Shown: positions 51,859-61,696 of the stretch, piece after piece
Layout: each line of letters opens with the position of its first letter
Numbering within the stretch: position 1 is the stretch's first letter
Origin: an uncultured Tenacibaculum sp.
Lineage (GTDB): Bacteria > Bacteroidota > Bacteroidia > Flavobacteriales > Flavobacteriaceae
Assembly: GCF_947502995.1 (NCBI RefSeq)
Contig: NZ_CANNBW010000008.1
Location: forward strand, 62,001-126,000
Reading direction: 5' to 3'
DNA: 64,000 nt
Position numbers and translations under genes: made by a program
Notes under the pieces: generated by a model
The model's database searches: none
Told to the model about the DNA's origin: nothing
Seen by the model: the letters and a program-made list of their open reading frames with translations, nothing else

Positions 51859-53565
51859 TTAATTGTTATTTATTACTTGTTTTACTTCACCACATTTCAA
51901 CATCATCTCGCCGAAATACGGATTTAATACTTGTTTTTCTTTACTTAACCAATATGCTCCTTTGTCGCTATCTGCCATTGGGCAATATTGTTTGTAACTA
52001 ATTTCATTGATACCAAAGGATTGTACAGCCAAAATAAAATGCTCTGATAATATCTTAAATTGTTTACGTTGTATTTTAATATTTTCGGAATTAGCAATAG
52101 CATTACTACTCGATATTAAAGTTTTATTTAGCATCATCCATTGTATGTGAGCCTCATTATTAGCTAATAGTTTCATATCAATTTTTTGTAGTGCTTTGTA
52201 TAAATTTAAAGCACTATTTTTTGATAATTCCGCATCTGATTTTATCAAATTGTCTTTTAATTTGATGTATTCATCGTAGGCTGTCTGTAATTGCGACTTG
52301 AATTTTTTACTCACTTCAAACTGTTCGCTCATTTCTTTTTTATGGTTCATCATCGACTTTTTGCCTTGTAATTGTGCCGATGCATCAATAGTAAATACTC
52401 CATTGGTTACCACTTCATCGCCTTGTTGCAAACCGCTTTTTACTTCGTAATTGTCGCCTAATTTGCTACCTAATACTATTTCTTTCATTTCAAAAATAGG
52501 ATTGTCGGCATCTGGTTTTACATATACTATTGAGCGTTTTCCTGTCCATAGTACAGCCGATGCAGGTATCAATAATTGCGCTTTGGCATCTTTTACTTTG
52601 GCATCTACTTTTCCTGTTACAAACATTTCGGGTTTAAATAGCTCTTTGCGATTGTTTAAAACCGCTCGAATAGTTACAGTACGAGTTTGCGGATTTAAAA
52701 CTGGATTGATAAACGAAATTTTCGCATTAAAAACTTCGTTAGGATAGGCATTGGTAGTAATGGCAATAGCTTGTCCAACTTTAAAATTACTGATTTGATT
52801 TTCGTACACATCAAAATTTGCCCAAACCGTATTCAAATTGGTAATTTTTAATAAGGGTTGCCCTTGTTTTATATAATCGCCTTGTTCTACTAATTTTTCT
52901 GAAACTGTTCCAGATACAGTAGCGTACACAGGAAAGTTTTCTTTTACTTTTTTTGAACTTTCAATTTGATTGATTTGGTTATCTGACAGCTTCCATAATT
53001 TTAACTTATTACGCACCGCTTTATACAATGCAGGCTGTGTTTCTTTTAAGGTAGATGCAGTTAATAGTTCTTGTTGTGCCTTAACCAATTCGGGCGAATA
53101 AATAGTGGCTAAAAGTTGTCCTTTTCTAACACTTTCGCTTGTAAAACTAATATTTAAACGTTCTATTCGTCCTGCAAAATAACTTACTTGTACTGCGTTG
53201 GCTTGTTCGTTTTCGGCAATTTTTCCTGATAAGGTTATTCCATTATCCGCATTTGCAGTAGCGTTACCAATAATGGTGGTTTGCACATTTGACAATGCCA
53301 TTGCATTTTTTGTAAGTTTAAATTGATTAGGTGATAAACCGTCTGCACCAGCTTCGGCAGGAATTAAATCCATACCACAAATTGGGCAGTCGCCCGCTTC
53401 GGGTTGCATAATTTGTGGGTGCATTGAACACGTCCATTTTTGTGATATGGCACTATCGGTTTTATGATTGTGACTTGTTTCTTTATCTGATGAATTACCA
53501 AAGAATAGCTTTCCTAAAAGTAATCCTGCCACTAAAATTATAACGTATATGATGTATTTTTTCAT
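51859..53565 (-). CDS. cusB: Efflux RND periplasmic adaptor (CusB-like) with heavy-metal-binding domain
   Basis: The start is ATG 53565 (MKKYIIYVIILVAGLLLG); an upstream in-frame extension to 53670 lies inside the previous gene and is not credible. In order: membrane anchor; heavy-metal-binding domain with WTCSMHPQIMQPEAGDCPIC (about 44-63); barrel-sandwich hybrid, coiled hairpin and beta-barrel of membrane-fusion proteins (e.g. VYENQISNFKVGQAIAIT); and an extra C-terminal helical domain (about 420-568) ending with a QYCPMADSDKGAYWLS motif, as in the DUF3347 region of such adaptors. It connects the CusA-like pump to the TolC-like channel. Confidence 0.9.
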   Translation of the reverse strand: MKKYIIYVIILVAGLLLGKLFFGNSSDKETSHNHKTDSAISQKWTCSMHPQIMQPEAGDCPICGMDLIPAEAGADGLSPNQFKLTKNAMALSNVQTTIIGNATANADNGITLSGKIAENEQANAVQVSYFAGRIERLNISFTSESVRKGQLLATIYSPELVKAQQELLTASTLKETQPALYKAVRNKLKLWKLSDNQINQIESSKKVKENFPVYATVSGTVSEKLVEQGDYIKQGQPLLKITNLNTVWANFDVYENQISNFKVGQAIAITTNAYPNEVFNAKISFINPVLNPQTRTVTIRAVLNNRKELFKPEMFVTGKVDAKVKDAKAQLLIPASAVLWTGKRSIVYVKPDADNPIFEMKEIVLGSKLGDNYEVKSGLQQGDEVVTNGVFTIDASAQLQGKKSMMNHKKEMSEQFEVSKKFKSQLQTAYDEYIKLKDNLIKSDAELSKNSALNLYKALQKIDMKLLANNEAHIQWMMLNKTLISSSNAIANSENIKIQRKQFKILSEHFILAVQSFGINEISYKQYCPMADSDKGAYWLSKEKQVLNPYFGEMMLKCGEVKQVINNN

Positions 53566-53567
53566 TT

Positions 53568-54299
53568 TTAAAAGATTAACATTAATACAGCCATTACTAA
53601 CATAATAGCATTTTCTATAAAAGTTGCTTCGGTCATTGGTAGTTTTAAAGCCGTACCTAAACACGCACAACGAATTGCCTTTTTATCAAGTAATGTTTTG
53701 GTTACTCCTACGGTTGTTATTCCTAATACGATAATGGTTATAATTAGTGCTATGTTAATTTCAAATCGCATTAAAAGCATCAATCCTAAAGCGGTTTCTA
53801 TAAATGGATAAATTTTAGCATATACAGGCACTCGTTTTGCTAACGGGTCGTACATTCTAAAACTATCTGGAAAACCTTTTAAATCTAACATTTTAAAAAA
53901 GCTGAACACGATATAAAACAAGCCCATAAAATCCAGCATAAACTCTCGCCAACTCCAATCTTTGTAGTGTAACAATATACTTGCTACGGTTATGTATAAT
54001 AAGATTAAAAACAAGGGTTTTAATTGCTCGATTTTGCTTTTTTCTTGTACCATTTCAAAGTCTGAAAAGGCTTTTGCAGCTACCTTTTTAACAGGTGGTT
54101 TTTCAAAAATGGTGTATTTTTCTTGCAACACATTTTGCAAATCTGATAAACCAATATGTTTACTCATAGTAATTTCAGCTTCTTTATTTTCAAGATTTAC
54201 CTTTACATCGGTAACGTTACCCAAACTACTTAAACTTTTTTCTACGCTTGCTTTACAGCTTCCGCAAGTCATTCCGTCAATTTTATATATGTGTTTCAT
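53568..54299 (-). CDS. HMA domain fused to MauE/DoxX-like membrane protein
   Basis: A 243-residue protein. The N-terminal heavy-metal-associated domain (1-68) has MTCGSCKASVEKS. A basic linker and four or five membrane helices (about 93-243) follow, with CACLGTALKLP in the last loop, a motif found in MauE-type proteins of the DoxX superfamily. It probably takes up a metal ion or a disulfide at the inner membrane and hands it on within the copper system. The stop lies 2 bases before the CusB-like gene. Confidence 0.8.
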   Translation of the reverse strand: MKHIYKIDGMTCGSCKASVEKSLSSLGNVTDVKVNLENKEAEITMSKHIGLSDLQNVLQEKYTIFEKPPVKKVAAKAFSDFEMVQEKSKIEQLKPLFLILLYITVASILLHYKDWSWREFMLDFMGLFYIVFSFFKMLDLKGFPDSFRMYDPLAKRVPVYAKIYPFIETALGLMLLMRFEINIALIITIIVLGITTVGVTKTLLDKKAIRCACLGTALKLPMTEATFIENAIMLVMAVLMLIF

Positions 54300-54315
54300 T
54301 GTTTACTTTTTTAAA

Positions 54316-56649
54316 TTAAAATCTTGCTAAAAGGCCACCACCCCAGCCATATCGGTTGTTATAGTTGCCTTGTATTGAAAAATTTCTTGAAAGAATATAA
54401 GATACCCCAACCAACCATTGGGTTTCTCCCTCATAAGATTTACTTTCAATGTCATTGACCCAACCAAAGTCTGCTCTATATTCATATTCGCCTTCAAGAA
54501 AAATTCGAGGAAAAATTAATAGCTCTCTATCCAAACGTATTCTTGGGCGTAACTGATTATCCATGCTCACATCTACATTAAATCTATAGGGTGTGAAATA
54601 TTTAATACCAACTAATCCTACCGTATTAAACGTGTCATAAGAATCTGGTGTTGACGTTTCGGTATTTACACCTGCATACAGGCGCACCCAATCATTTAAG
54701 TATCGGTTGTAATTTACTTCTACTTCAGCATTTTTATTATAGTCAAATTCGGCACGCAAGCCAAATTCATTTCTAATATTACTGGACATAAGGTTTAATT
54801 CTGAAAAATTGGAACCTGCACGAGCTCTTCCCCAAGAATAATAATGGTCGGTTTCTTCTATTAGATTTGTTACTGGATAATCCTTCATTCGTTCATCCCT
54901 TGGTGTATTATAGCTAAATACTCGTGCCATACCTCCCATCATATGATATAATACGTGACAATGAAAAAACCAATCACCATATTCTTCGTTATAAAATTCA
55001 ATAACCACTTTTTGCATTGGTGGCACGTTAACCGTATGCTTTAATGGTGAACGTTCTCCATTTTCGTTAATCACTCTAAAATAATGACCGTGAAGATGCA
55101 TTGGGTGATGCATCATTGTTAAGTTATTTAATGTTATTCTGGTAACCTCTCCTCCTTTAATTTTAATCTTATCTGTTTCAGATAATGGCACACCATTTAT
55201 ACTCCACACGTAGCGTTGCATATTACCTGTTAGGTTAAGTAAAAGGTCATTTACTGGTAAATCTTCCTTATAAGTGGTATTTTCTTTTGCCTTCAAAAAA
55301 TCGTAGTTGAAATAGGTTTTACGTGTATTGTAATCAAAAGACCTAGAGTCTTTCTCAATCATAGACATATTATGGCTCATTGGGATAGAATCCTTTTTCA
55401 TATCCTTCTTTTTGTCCATTTCCATTTGCATATGATTATCATTCATAGGTTTTTGATCGTCCATTTTCATACTCATTTGGTTATCCATCTTACCATCTTT
55501 CATATCCATTTGCATCCCATACTTTTTCATTAAAGCTTCAGGCGTATTTTTCTTTTGATTACCTGCCATTGCAGGTGCACCCATTTTCATATCCATTTTA
55601 GCCATTTGCTTCATCATCGCAACTTTGTTTGGTCTGTCTATTATAGTTGCTGGAAAAAGTTTACCATTCCCCAAACGAATGGAAGTATTGCCTGACCCAT
55701 CCTGAGCTGTAGCAGTAATTTCTAGAGTTCCATTTGGAATCGTTACAATTATATCATAAGTTTCAGCTATACCGAATAGGAATCTATTCTTACTAACGGG
55801 TGTAACATCAACTCCATCACTTGAAACGATTTTAGGATTACCAGCTCCAAAATCCATCCAATAGTAAGTCGATGCAGATGCGTTGATAAAGCGAAGTCTT
55901 ACCTTTTCTCCAGACTTAAACTCTGGATATTCCGCCAGTTTTTTACCATTAGATAAAAATGCAGGGTAATAAATGTCCGCAATATCTGCGCCTTCCATTC
56001 TATCGCGCCAAAACTTAAATTGCGCGCCTAATGCACCTTCTTTTATAACTCTACTTAACGGTACAGCTGTTCCTTTTTTAACTTGATACCATTCGTTACC
56101 TCGTTTAAGGTTACGAAGCACATTCATTGGTTTTTCATTTGTCCAATCGGAAAGCAATACGACTAAATCTTTATCATATTCCAATGTTTTTTCTTTTGGA
56201 TGAATGACAATAGACCCATAAACACCTTTTTGCTCTTGTAACATTGTATGGGAATGATACCAATACGTACCAGATTGGTTGATTGGGATTCTATATTGAA
56301 ATGTTGTACCAGATTTTATTGGTGGCGTTGTTAAATAGGGCACACCATCATAAAAATTAGGAAGAATTAATCCGTGCCAATGCACAGACGTTTCCACATC
56401 CATTTTGTTGGTAACATTAATAATAGCAAGGTCACCTTCATTAAATTCCAAAACTGGTCTGGGAATACCACCATTGATAGTCATACCTTTAGCAGTTATA
56501 CCAGCAAGTGTCATTTCATTTTCCTCAATAGTGAGATTATATTCTTTTATTTTCCTTCCTTCTTCTTTTCTGTTATCACCATTAGTTCCTACTTGGGCAA
56601 ATGCAATTGACGTTAGGAATAATAGAAGTATTGTGTTTAATATTTTCAT
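54316..56649 (-). CDS. Multicopper oxidase (CopA/PcoA-like) fused to an outer-membrane CopB-like domain
   Basis: A 777-residue secreted protein with a signal peptide (cleavage near AFAQ). Cupredoxin domains carry the copper ligands: VHWHG, WYHSHTM, HHPMHLHGHYF and WFFHCHVLYHMMGGM. A Met/Asp/Lys-rich segment (about 345-430, e.g. MDMKDGKMDNQMSMKMDD) resembles the Met-rich copper-loading region of CopA/PcoA. After the last ligand site (about 570) come about 200 residues of alternating strands (RNEFGLRAEFDYNKNAEVEV … NNRYGWGGGLLARF) resembling CopB/PcoB. The enzyme would oxidise Cu(I) to the less toxic Cu(II) at the outer membrane. Confidence 0.85.
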   Translation of the reverse strand: MKILNTILLLFLTSIAFAQVGTNGDNRKEEGRKIKEYNLTIEENEMTLAGITAKGMTINGGIPRPVLEFNEGDLAIINVTNKMDVETSVHWHGLILPNFYDGVPYLTTPPIKSGTTFQYRIPINQSGTYWYHSHTMLQEQKGVYGSIVIHPKEKTLEYDKDLVVLLSDWTNEKPMNVLRNLKRGNEWYQVKKGTAVPLSRVIKEGALGAQFKFWRDRMEGADIADIYYPAFLSNGKKLAEYPEFKSGEKVRLRFINASASTYYWMDFGAGNPKIVSSDGVDVTPVSKNRFLFGIAETYDIIVTIPNGTLEITATAQDGSGNTSIRLGNGKLFPATIIDRPNKVAMMKQMAKMDMKMGAPAMAGNQKKNTPEALMKKYGMQMDMKDGKMDNQMSMKMDDQKPMNDNHMQMEMDKKKDMKKDSIPMSHNMSMIEKDSRSFDYNTRKTYFNYDFLKAKENTTYKEDLPVNDLLLNLTGNMQRYVWSINGVPLSETDKIKIKGGEVTRITLNNLTMMHHPMHLHGHYFRVINENGERSPLKHTVNVPPMQKVVIEFYNEEYGDWFFHCHVLYHMMGGMARVFSYNTPRDERMKDYPVTNLIEETDHYYSWGRARAGSNFSELNLMSSNIRNEFGLRAEFDYNKNAEVEVNYNRYLNDWVRLYAGVNTETSTPDSYDTFNTVGLVGIKYFTPYRFNVDVSMDNQLRPRIRLDRELLIFPRIFLEGEYEYRADFGWVNDIESKSYEGETQWLVGVSYILSRNFSIQGNYNNRYGWGGGLLARF

Positions 56650-56652
56650 TGT

Positions 56653-57876
56653 TTACTGAATTAAATAGTTAATAATGGCACGTTGTACATAATAATTTTG
56701 CACCGCCTTAATTTGGTTTAACTGAAACTTTAACTGCAATTCTTGAATATCGAGAACATCGTTAAAATCAATCGTGCCTGTTTCGTAGCTTTTAACAAGA
56801 ATAGTTTCGGCATTTTTAGCTTGTTTCAAGTTCTTGCTTTGTGTGTTGTATCGTATTCTTGCCGATGCTCGCTCGTTAATTGCTTTATCTAACAAGGTTT
56901 CTAACTTGTTAAATCGCTCTTGTTTTTGGCTGTTAAATTCTTCTCGCTGAATTTCGTTTTGCTTGGTTTTCGACTTATATTTTTTATTGAAAATTGGAAT
57001 AGACAACGATACCATTGGCATTATAATATCTTTTCCGTTATCGCTAAAATTCATATTTGGACGTTGCGCAACGTTAACATAATCTAACCCAAAGCCTATC
57101 ATTGGGCTACTTTCCTTTTGGTTTAATAGTTCAGATTTTTCAACTGATTGATACAACTTGTCGTATTTTATTAATTCAGGATGAAATTGTAAACTATCTG
57201 TATTTATCGTGCTGTCGTCCAACGGAATTTCTAATTCTGAAACCACATTTACCGCAGTGTTTTTATCTCTGTTTAATAGCTTATTAAAGGCTGTTTGTTC
57301 GGCTAAAAACTGTTGTTGCAAAACGGCTTTAGATTGGTTTAAATCGTTTTGTCGCATTTGCAAACGCAACACATCTACGGCAGATGCTTTGCCAACTTCA
57401 ACCGACGTTAACGCCATAGTTTCGTAGGTTTTTAGCAAGTTGATATTTTCGGTTAAAACCTGCTGTTTAGCCTTAATTGCGTACAAATTGTAATACGAAG
57501 TTGATACCGATGCGATTAATTGTCGTTTGGCAATGGTAATATCTTCATACTTGGCATCGGCTAACGAACTCACATAATCTTCTCTCGAACTAATTGTACC
57601 AAACCAAGGCAACATTTGATTTACAGATACTTTAAAACGTTGTGCGCCTGTTCGTGTTTCGGGTTCGCTTACAAAATATCCTACGCCAATGTTGGTATTG
57701 GGTAAGGTATTTACTTCGTTTACCTTTTCTGAAACACGTTTGTATTGCAGTTCAAACTGTTTAATTTTTGGATTGTTTGCCAAGGCTTCATCAATAAGCG
57801 ATTGCAGTTCTTGTGCATTAGAAAATCCGCTAAAAACAAGAATGAATAGTATGGATAATATGTTTTTAGTTTTCAT
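56653..57876 (-). CDS. TolC family outer-membrane efflux protein (CusC-like)
   Basis: A 407-residue channel protein with a signal peptide (cleavage near SNAQ). It has two long helical repeats typical of TolC-type proteins (e.g. LIDEALANNPKIKQFELQYK and the second-half LDKAINERASARIRYNTQSK). It is the outer-membrane exit for the CusA-like pump. Its start overlaps the stop of cusA by 11 bases, and the oxidase gene follows after 3 bases, so translation is coupled. Confidence 0.88.
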   Translation of the reverse strand: MKTKNILSILFILVFSGFSNAQELQSLIDEALANNPKIKQFELQYKRVSEKVNEVNTLPNTNIGVGYFVSEPETRTGAQRFKVSVNQMLPWFGTISSREDYVSSLADAKYEDITIAKRQLIASVSTSYYNLYAIKAKQQVLTENINLLKTYETMALTSVEVGKASAVDVLRLQMRQNDLNQSKAVLQQQFLAEQTAFNKLLNRDKNTAVNVVSELEIPLDDSTINTDSLQFHPELIKYDKLYQSVEKSELLNQKESSPMIGFGLDYVNVAQRPNMNFSDNGKDIIMPMVSLSIPIFNKKYKSKTKQNEIQREEFNSQKQERFNKLETLLDKAINERASARIRYNTQSKNLKQAKNAETILVKSYETGTIDFNDVLDIQELQLKFQLNQIKAVQNYYVQRAIINYLIQ

Positions 57877-60800
57877 TTTTTGTCTTTCTTTTTAATAAAA
57901 ATTCTTCTCGTAAACTGTACAACACAGGCAGTAAAAAATAAGATGTAACGTCGATAATCATACCACCAAAGGCAGGAATTGCCATTGGTATCATAATATC
58001 GCTTCCTCGTCCTGTGGATGTGAGTACAGGCAGTAATGCTAAAACGGTTGTTGCTGTTGTCATTAAACACGGTCTTATGCGCTTTTCGCCTGCTTCTACA
58101 ACCGATTTTCGTATATCGGCTTTTGTTGTTGGTTCGTTTTTGGCAAAGGTTTGTTTTAAATAGGTTGCCATTACTACACCGTCGTCGGTGGCAATACCGA
58201 ACAAGGCAATAAAACCTACCCAAACCGCCACACTCAAATTAATTGTATGCATTTGGAACAGCTCTCGAATGTTTTGCCCAAAAAAGCTAAAGTTTAAAAA
58301 CCACGATTGTCCGTAAAGCCACATCATTATAAATCCGCCTGCAAAGGCGACAATAATTGCCGTAAACACCATTAAAGAAGTAGTTGTTGAACGGAACTGA
58401 AAATATAAAATGATGAAAATGATAAGCAATGCTAATGGTACAACTACCGACAAGGTTTTTTCGGCTCGTATCTGATTTTCGTATGTTCCTGTAAATTGAA
58501 AATTAATACCTTTTGGTACAATTAATTCGCCACTTTCTATTTTTTGCTGAATGACTTTTTGCGCATTTTCAACTACGGTTACTTCGGCAAAATCATTGAG
58601 TTTATCAAACAACACGTAGCCAATTAAAAAGGTATCTTCACTTTTAATTACTTGTGCGCCTTGTTCGTAACGAATGGTTGCCAATTCACTTAATGGTACA
58701 GAATTACCTTTACTTATTGGTACATAAATTTGTTCTAAATCGGTTGGTGTGGTACGCAGTTCTCTTGGATAACGAACACGCACACCGTAACGCTCTCTTC
58801 CTTCAACGGTTTGGGTTAAAGGCATACCACCAACAGCTACTTTTAAAACATCTTGCACCTTTTGAATTGAAACGCCGTAACGTGCTATTTTTTCTCTGTC
58901 GATGTCGATTAACAGATATGGTTTTCCTACGATTCTATCTGCAAAAACGGCTTCTTTTTTAACACCTGTAACTGTTTTTAAAATGCTTTCTAATTGCACA
59001 CCAAAGGCTTCAATTTCTTTTAAATTTTGTCCTTTTACTTTGATACCCATTGGCGCACGCATTCCTGTTTGTAGCATTACCAATCGGGTTTCGATAGGTT
59101 GTAGTTTTGGTGCAGATGTAACGCCTGGTATTTTGGTTGCCTTTACAATTTCATTCCAAATATCATTGGTAGATTTTATGTTCGGTCGCCAATTTCGGTA
59201 AAACTCGCCGTCGTTGTCTTCAATTAATTCATCGGTAGAAACATCCGAAAAAATAATTTTAGAAGTTGCATCGGTCGAATTTGGATTGGCTACTGTTTTG
59301 CCGTTTTTCAACACAAATAATCCGTCGTTATTTACTTGATAACGCTGACGTTCGCCGTGGTTATTAAGTGCATATTCGGGTTTGTAAATAATTACGTTTT
59401 CATACATTGAAAGTGGTGCAGGGTCTAAAGCCGATTCGGTTCGTCCTGCTTTACCAACTACCGTTTTTATTTCAGGAATGTTGGCAACACCCATATCCAA
59501 CTGCTGTAAAACACGTTTGTTTTCTTCAACGCCCGAATGTGGCATTGAGGTTGGCATTAGTAAAAACGAGCCTTCGTTTAAAGACGGCATAAACTCTTTG
59601 CCTGTGTTTTTGAAAATTAAAAATCCGAGAATGGTAATCGTCGTTGGAATTGCCAAAAAGAGTATTTTGTTTGCTAATGCCCATTGTAAAATTTGAGCAT
59701 AATATTTTCGTAATAACGAGAATGCACCTAACAATCCGAAACAAATAATAGCCACAAACAACAGGTTTAACAATACACTTTTGCCTACACCTAATGGTCG
59801 CCAATATTCAGCCAATAAAAATACAATAGCTAATGAAGCAATAACTATATTAATTAGATTTACTTGTTTGTCGGAAACTTTTTGTTGCAGTTTTAAAATG
59901 CCTGTACAACCGAAAGCGATTAAGAGTATTCCTAACCAATTTCCGAAGACAATAGAAACAACACCCAAACCAATTAATACAGCATTGATGATGTACGATA
60001 GATTTTTGGTAATACTTCTTCGTTTAAAAATGATAGTTGCAAATGGCGGAATTAAAAACAACGCCACCACTAATGCCATAATAAGTGCAAAGGTTTTGGT
60101 AAACGCCAAAGGACTAAATAATTTCCCCTCTGCGCCAACCATTGTAAATACTGGCAAAAAGCTAATTATTGTAGTCATTACAGCGGTAACAATTGCGCCC
60201 GAAACTTCGGCAGTAGCATTGTAAACTACAGTATTGATTGGTAAATTATTTTCGTTCTTTTCTAAATGATTTAAAATGTTTTCTGATAGAATTACACCCA
60301 CATCTACCATTGTTCCGATAGCGATTGCAATTCCAGATAAGGCTACGATATTGGCATCAATTCCAAAGGCTTTCATTGCAATAAATACCATTAAAACCGC
60401 CACAGGTAATAAGCTCGAAATTAATATGGATGCTCGTAAATTATACACCATTACAATAATTACTAAAATGGTAATGAGTATTTCTAATGTGAGCGCTTCG
60501 TTAAGTGTTCCTAATGTTTCTTGTATCAATTCTGAACGGTCGTAAAACGGTACAATGGTTAATTGAGATGTTGTACCGTCTGCCAATACTTTTGAGGGCA
60601 AACCTGCGCTTAATTCTTTAATTTTTTCTTTGGTATTATTGATAACCTCTAACGGATTTGCACCATAACGTGCCACCACAACTCCGCCCACGACTTCTGC
60701 GCCCTCTTTATCTAAAATCCCTCTACGAGTTTTTGCGCCGAGCGATACTTTGGCAATGTCTTGTATTTTTATTGGCGTGTAATTGGCTGATGAAACTACC

Positions 60801-61591
60801 GCATTTTCAATATCTTTTATAGATGTGATATAACCCAAACCACGCACCAAATATTCTACTTGATTAATTTCTATGGTTTGCGCTCCGATGTCTTGGTTAC
60901 TTTGCTTTACAGCTTTTACAACTTGCTGCAGATTGATGTTGTATTGACGCATTAATTCAGGGTTTACGTCAATTTGATATTCTTGAACATATCCGCCAAT
61001 TGATGCTACTTCAGACACACCACCTGCTGATGACAAAGCATATTTTACATAGTAATCTTGTATACTTCTCAGTTCGTGTAAATCCCAACTGCCTGTAACG
61101 TTTCCGTCTTTATCTCTACCCTCTAATGTGTACCAATAAACTTGTCCTAAGCCTGTGGCATCAGGCCCTAAAGTTGGATTAACACCCTCTGGCAATAAAC
61201 CACTTTGTAACGAGTTGAGTTTTTCTAAGATGCGTGAACGGCTCCAGTAAAATTCGATGTCTTCTTCAAAAATTACATAAATGCTCGAAAATCCAAACAT
61301 TGAGGAACTACGAATGGTTTTTACGCCTGGTATGCCTAACAACGAGGTGGTTAACGGATAGGTTATTTGGTCTTCTATGTTTTGTGGCGAACGTCCGTCC
61401 CATTTTGTAAATACAATTTGTTGGTTTTCGCCGATATCTGGAATGGCATCTACCGCTACGGGTGCGCTTGGTAAAAAGCCTGTATTCCAATTAAAAGGTG
61501 CGTTTACAACTCCCCAACCTATAAATAAGGTAAGTAATAAAACCGCAATGAGTTTGTTTTTTATTAAAAATTTGATGCTTTTATTGAGCAT
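57866..61591 (-). CDS. cusA: CusA/CzcA family heavy-metal efflux RND transporter
   Basis: A 1241-residue proton-driven pump with 12 expected membrane helices. The typical heavy-metal RND features are seen: N-terminal WGVVNAPFNWN then VDAIPDIGENQQIVFTKWDG, the long periplasmic loops, the central LSGIAIAIGTMVDVGVILSE in TM4 (with Asp/Glu), and C-terminal VALFGIATDDGVVMATYL. Extra residues (about 560-640) give additional hydrophobic helices in the middle, as in many Bacteroidota members. It is first in a six-gene operon. The operon partners (multicopper oxidase, HMA proteins) point to Cu(I)/Ag(I) rather than Co/Zn/Cd. Confidence 0.92.
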   Translation of the reverse strand: MLNKSIKFLIKNKLIAVLLLTLFIGWGVVNAPFNWNTGFLPSAPVAVDAIPDIGENQQIVFTKWDGRSPQNIEDQITYPLTTSLLGIPGVKTIRSSSMFGFSSIYVIFEEDIEFYWSRSRILEKLNSLQSGLLPEGVNPTLGPDATGLGQVYWYTLEGRDKDGNVTGSWDLHELRSIQDYYVKYALSSAGGVSEVASIGGYVQEYQIDVNPELMRQYNINLQQVVKAVKQSNQDIGAQTIEINQVEYLVRGLGYITSIKDIENAVVSSANYTPIKIQDIAKVSLGAKTRRGILDKEGAEVVGGVVVARYGANPLEVINNTKEKIKELSAGLPSKVLADGTTSQLTIVPFYDRSELIQETLGTLNEALTLEILITILVIIVMVYNLRASILISSLLPVAVLMVFIAMKAFGIDANIVALSGIAIAIGTMVDVGVILSENILNHLEKNENNLPINTVVYNATAEVSGAIVTAVMTTIISFLPVFTMVGAEGKLFSPLAFTKTFALIMALVVALFLIPPFATIIFKRRSITKNLSYIINAVLIGLGVVSIVFGNWLGILLIAFGCTGILKLQQKVSDKQVNLINIVIASLAIVFLLAEYWRPLGVGKSVLLNLLFVAIICFGLLGAFSLLRKYYAQILQWALANKILFLAIPTTITILGFLIFKNTGKEFMPSLNEGSFLLMPTSMPHSGVEENKRVLQQLDMGVANIPEIKTVVGKAGRTESALDPAPLSMYENVIIYKPEYALNNHGERQRYQVNNDGLFVLKNGKTVANPNSTDATSKIIFSDVSTDELIEDNDGEFYRNWRPNIKSTNDIWNEIVKATKIPGVTSAPKLQPIETRLVMLQTGMRAPMGIKVKGQNLKEIEAFGVQLESILKTVTGVKKEAVFADRIVGKPYLLIDIDREKIARYGVSIQKVQDVLKVAVGGMPLTQTVEGRERYGVRVRYPRELRTTPTDLEQIYVPISKGNSVPLSELATIRYEQGAQVIKSEDTFLIGYVLFDKLNDFAEVTVVENAQKVIQQKIESGELIVPKGINFQFTGTYENQIRAEKTLSVVVPLALLIIFIILYFQFRSTTTSLMVFTAIIVAFAGGFIMMWLYGQSWFLNFSFFGQNIRELFQMHTINLSVAVWVGFIALFGIATDDGVVMATYLKQTFAKNEPTTKADIRKSVVEAGEKRIRPCLMTTATTVLALLPVLTSTGRGSDIMIPMAIPAFGGMIIDVTSYFLLPVLYSLREEFLLKRKTKNEN

Positions 61592-61620
61592 AAAAAAATG
61601 ATTTTAAATGATTAGACATT

Positions 61621-61675
61621 GGTATAAATAAATACCGTGAACAGCAATATATCCTTTGAAATAACAATGGATATA
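61621..61675. promoter_or_regulatory. Inverted repeats upstream of cusA
   Basis: GGTAT..ATACC (61621-61625 with 61632-61636) and TATATCC (61648-61654) with GGATATA (61669-61675) lie between the cusA start and the HYC_CC_PP gene. They may be operators for a metal-responsive regulator, although no regulator gene is seen in the window. Confidence 0.35.
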
Positions 61676-61696
61676 AATTGGTCTAATACTTTAAAA

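Noticed and set aside
53566..53670. N-terminal extension of the CusB-like gene
   Set aside because: It overlaps the HMA-MauE gene in another frame, and a normal membrane anchor starts at ATG 53565.
59781..60224. Plus-strand 147-codon ORF inside cusA
   Set aside because: It is antisense to membrane segments of the RND pump, with no independent support.
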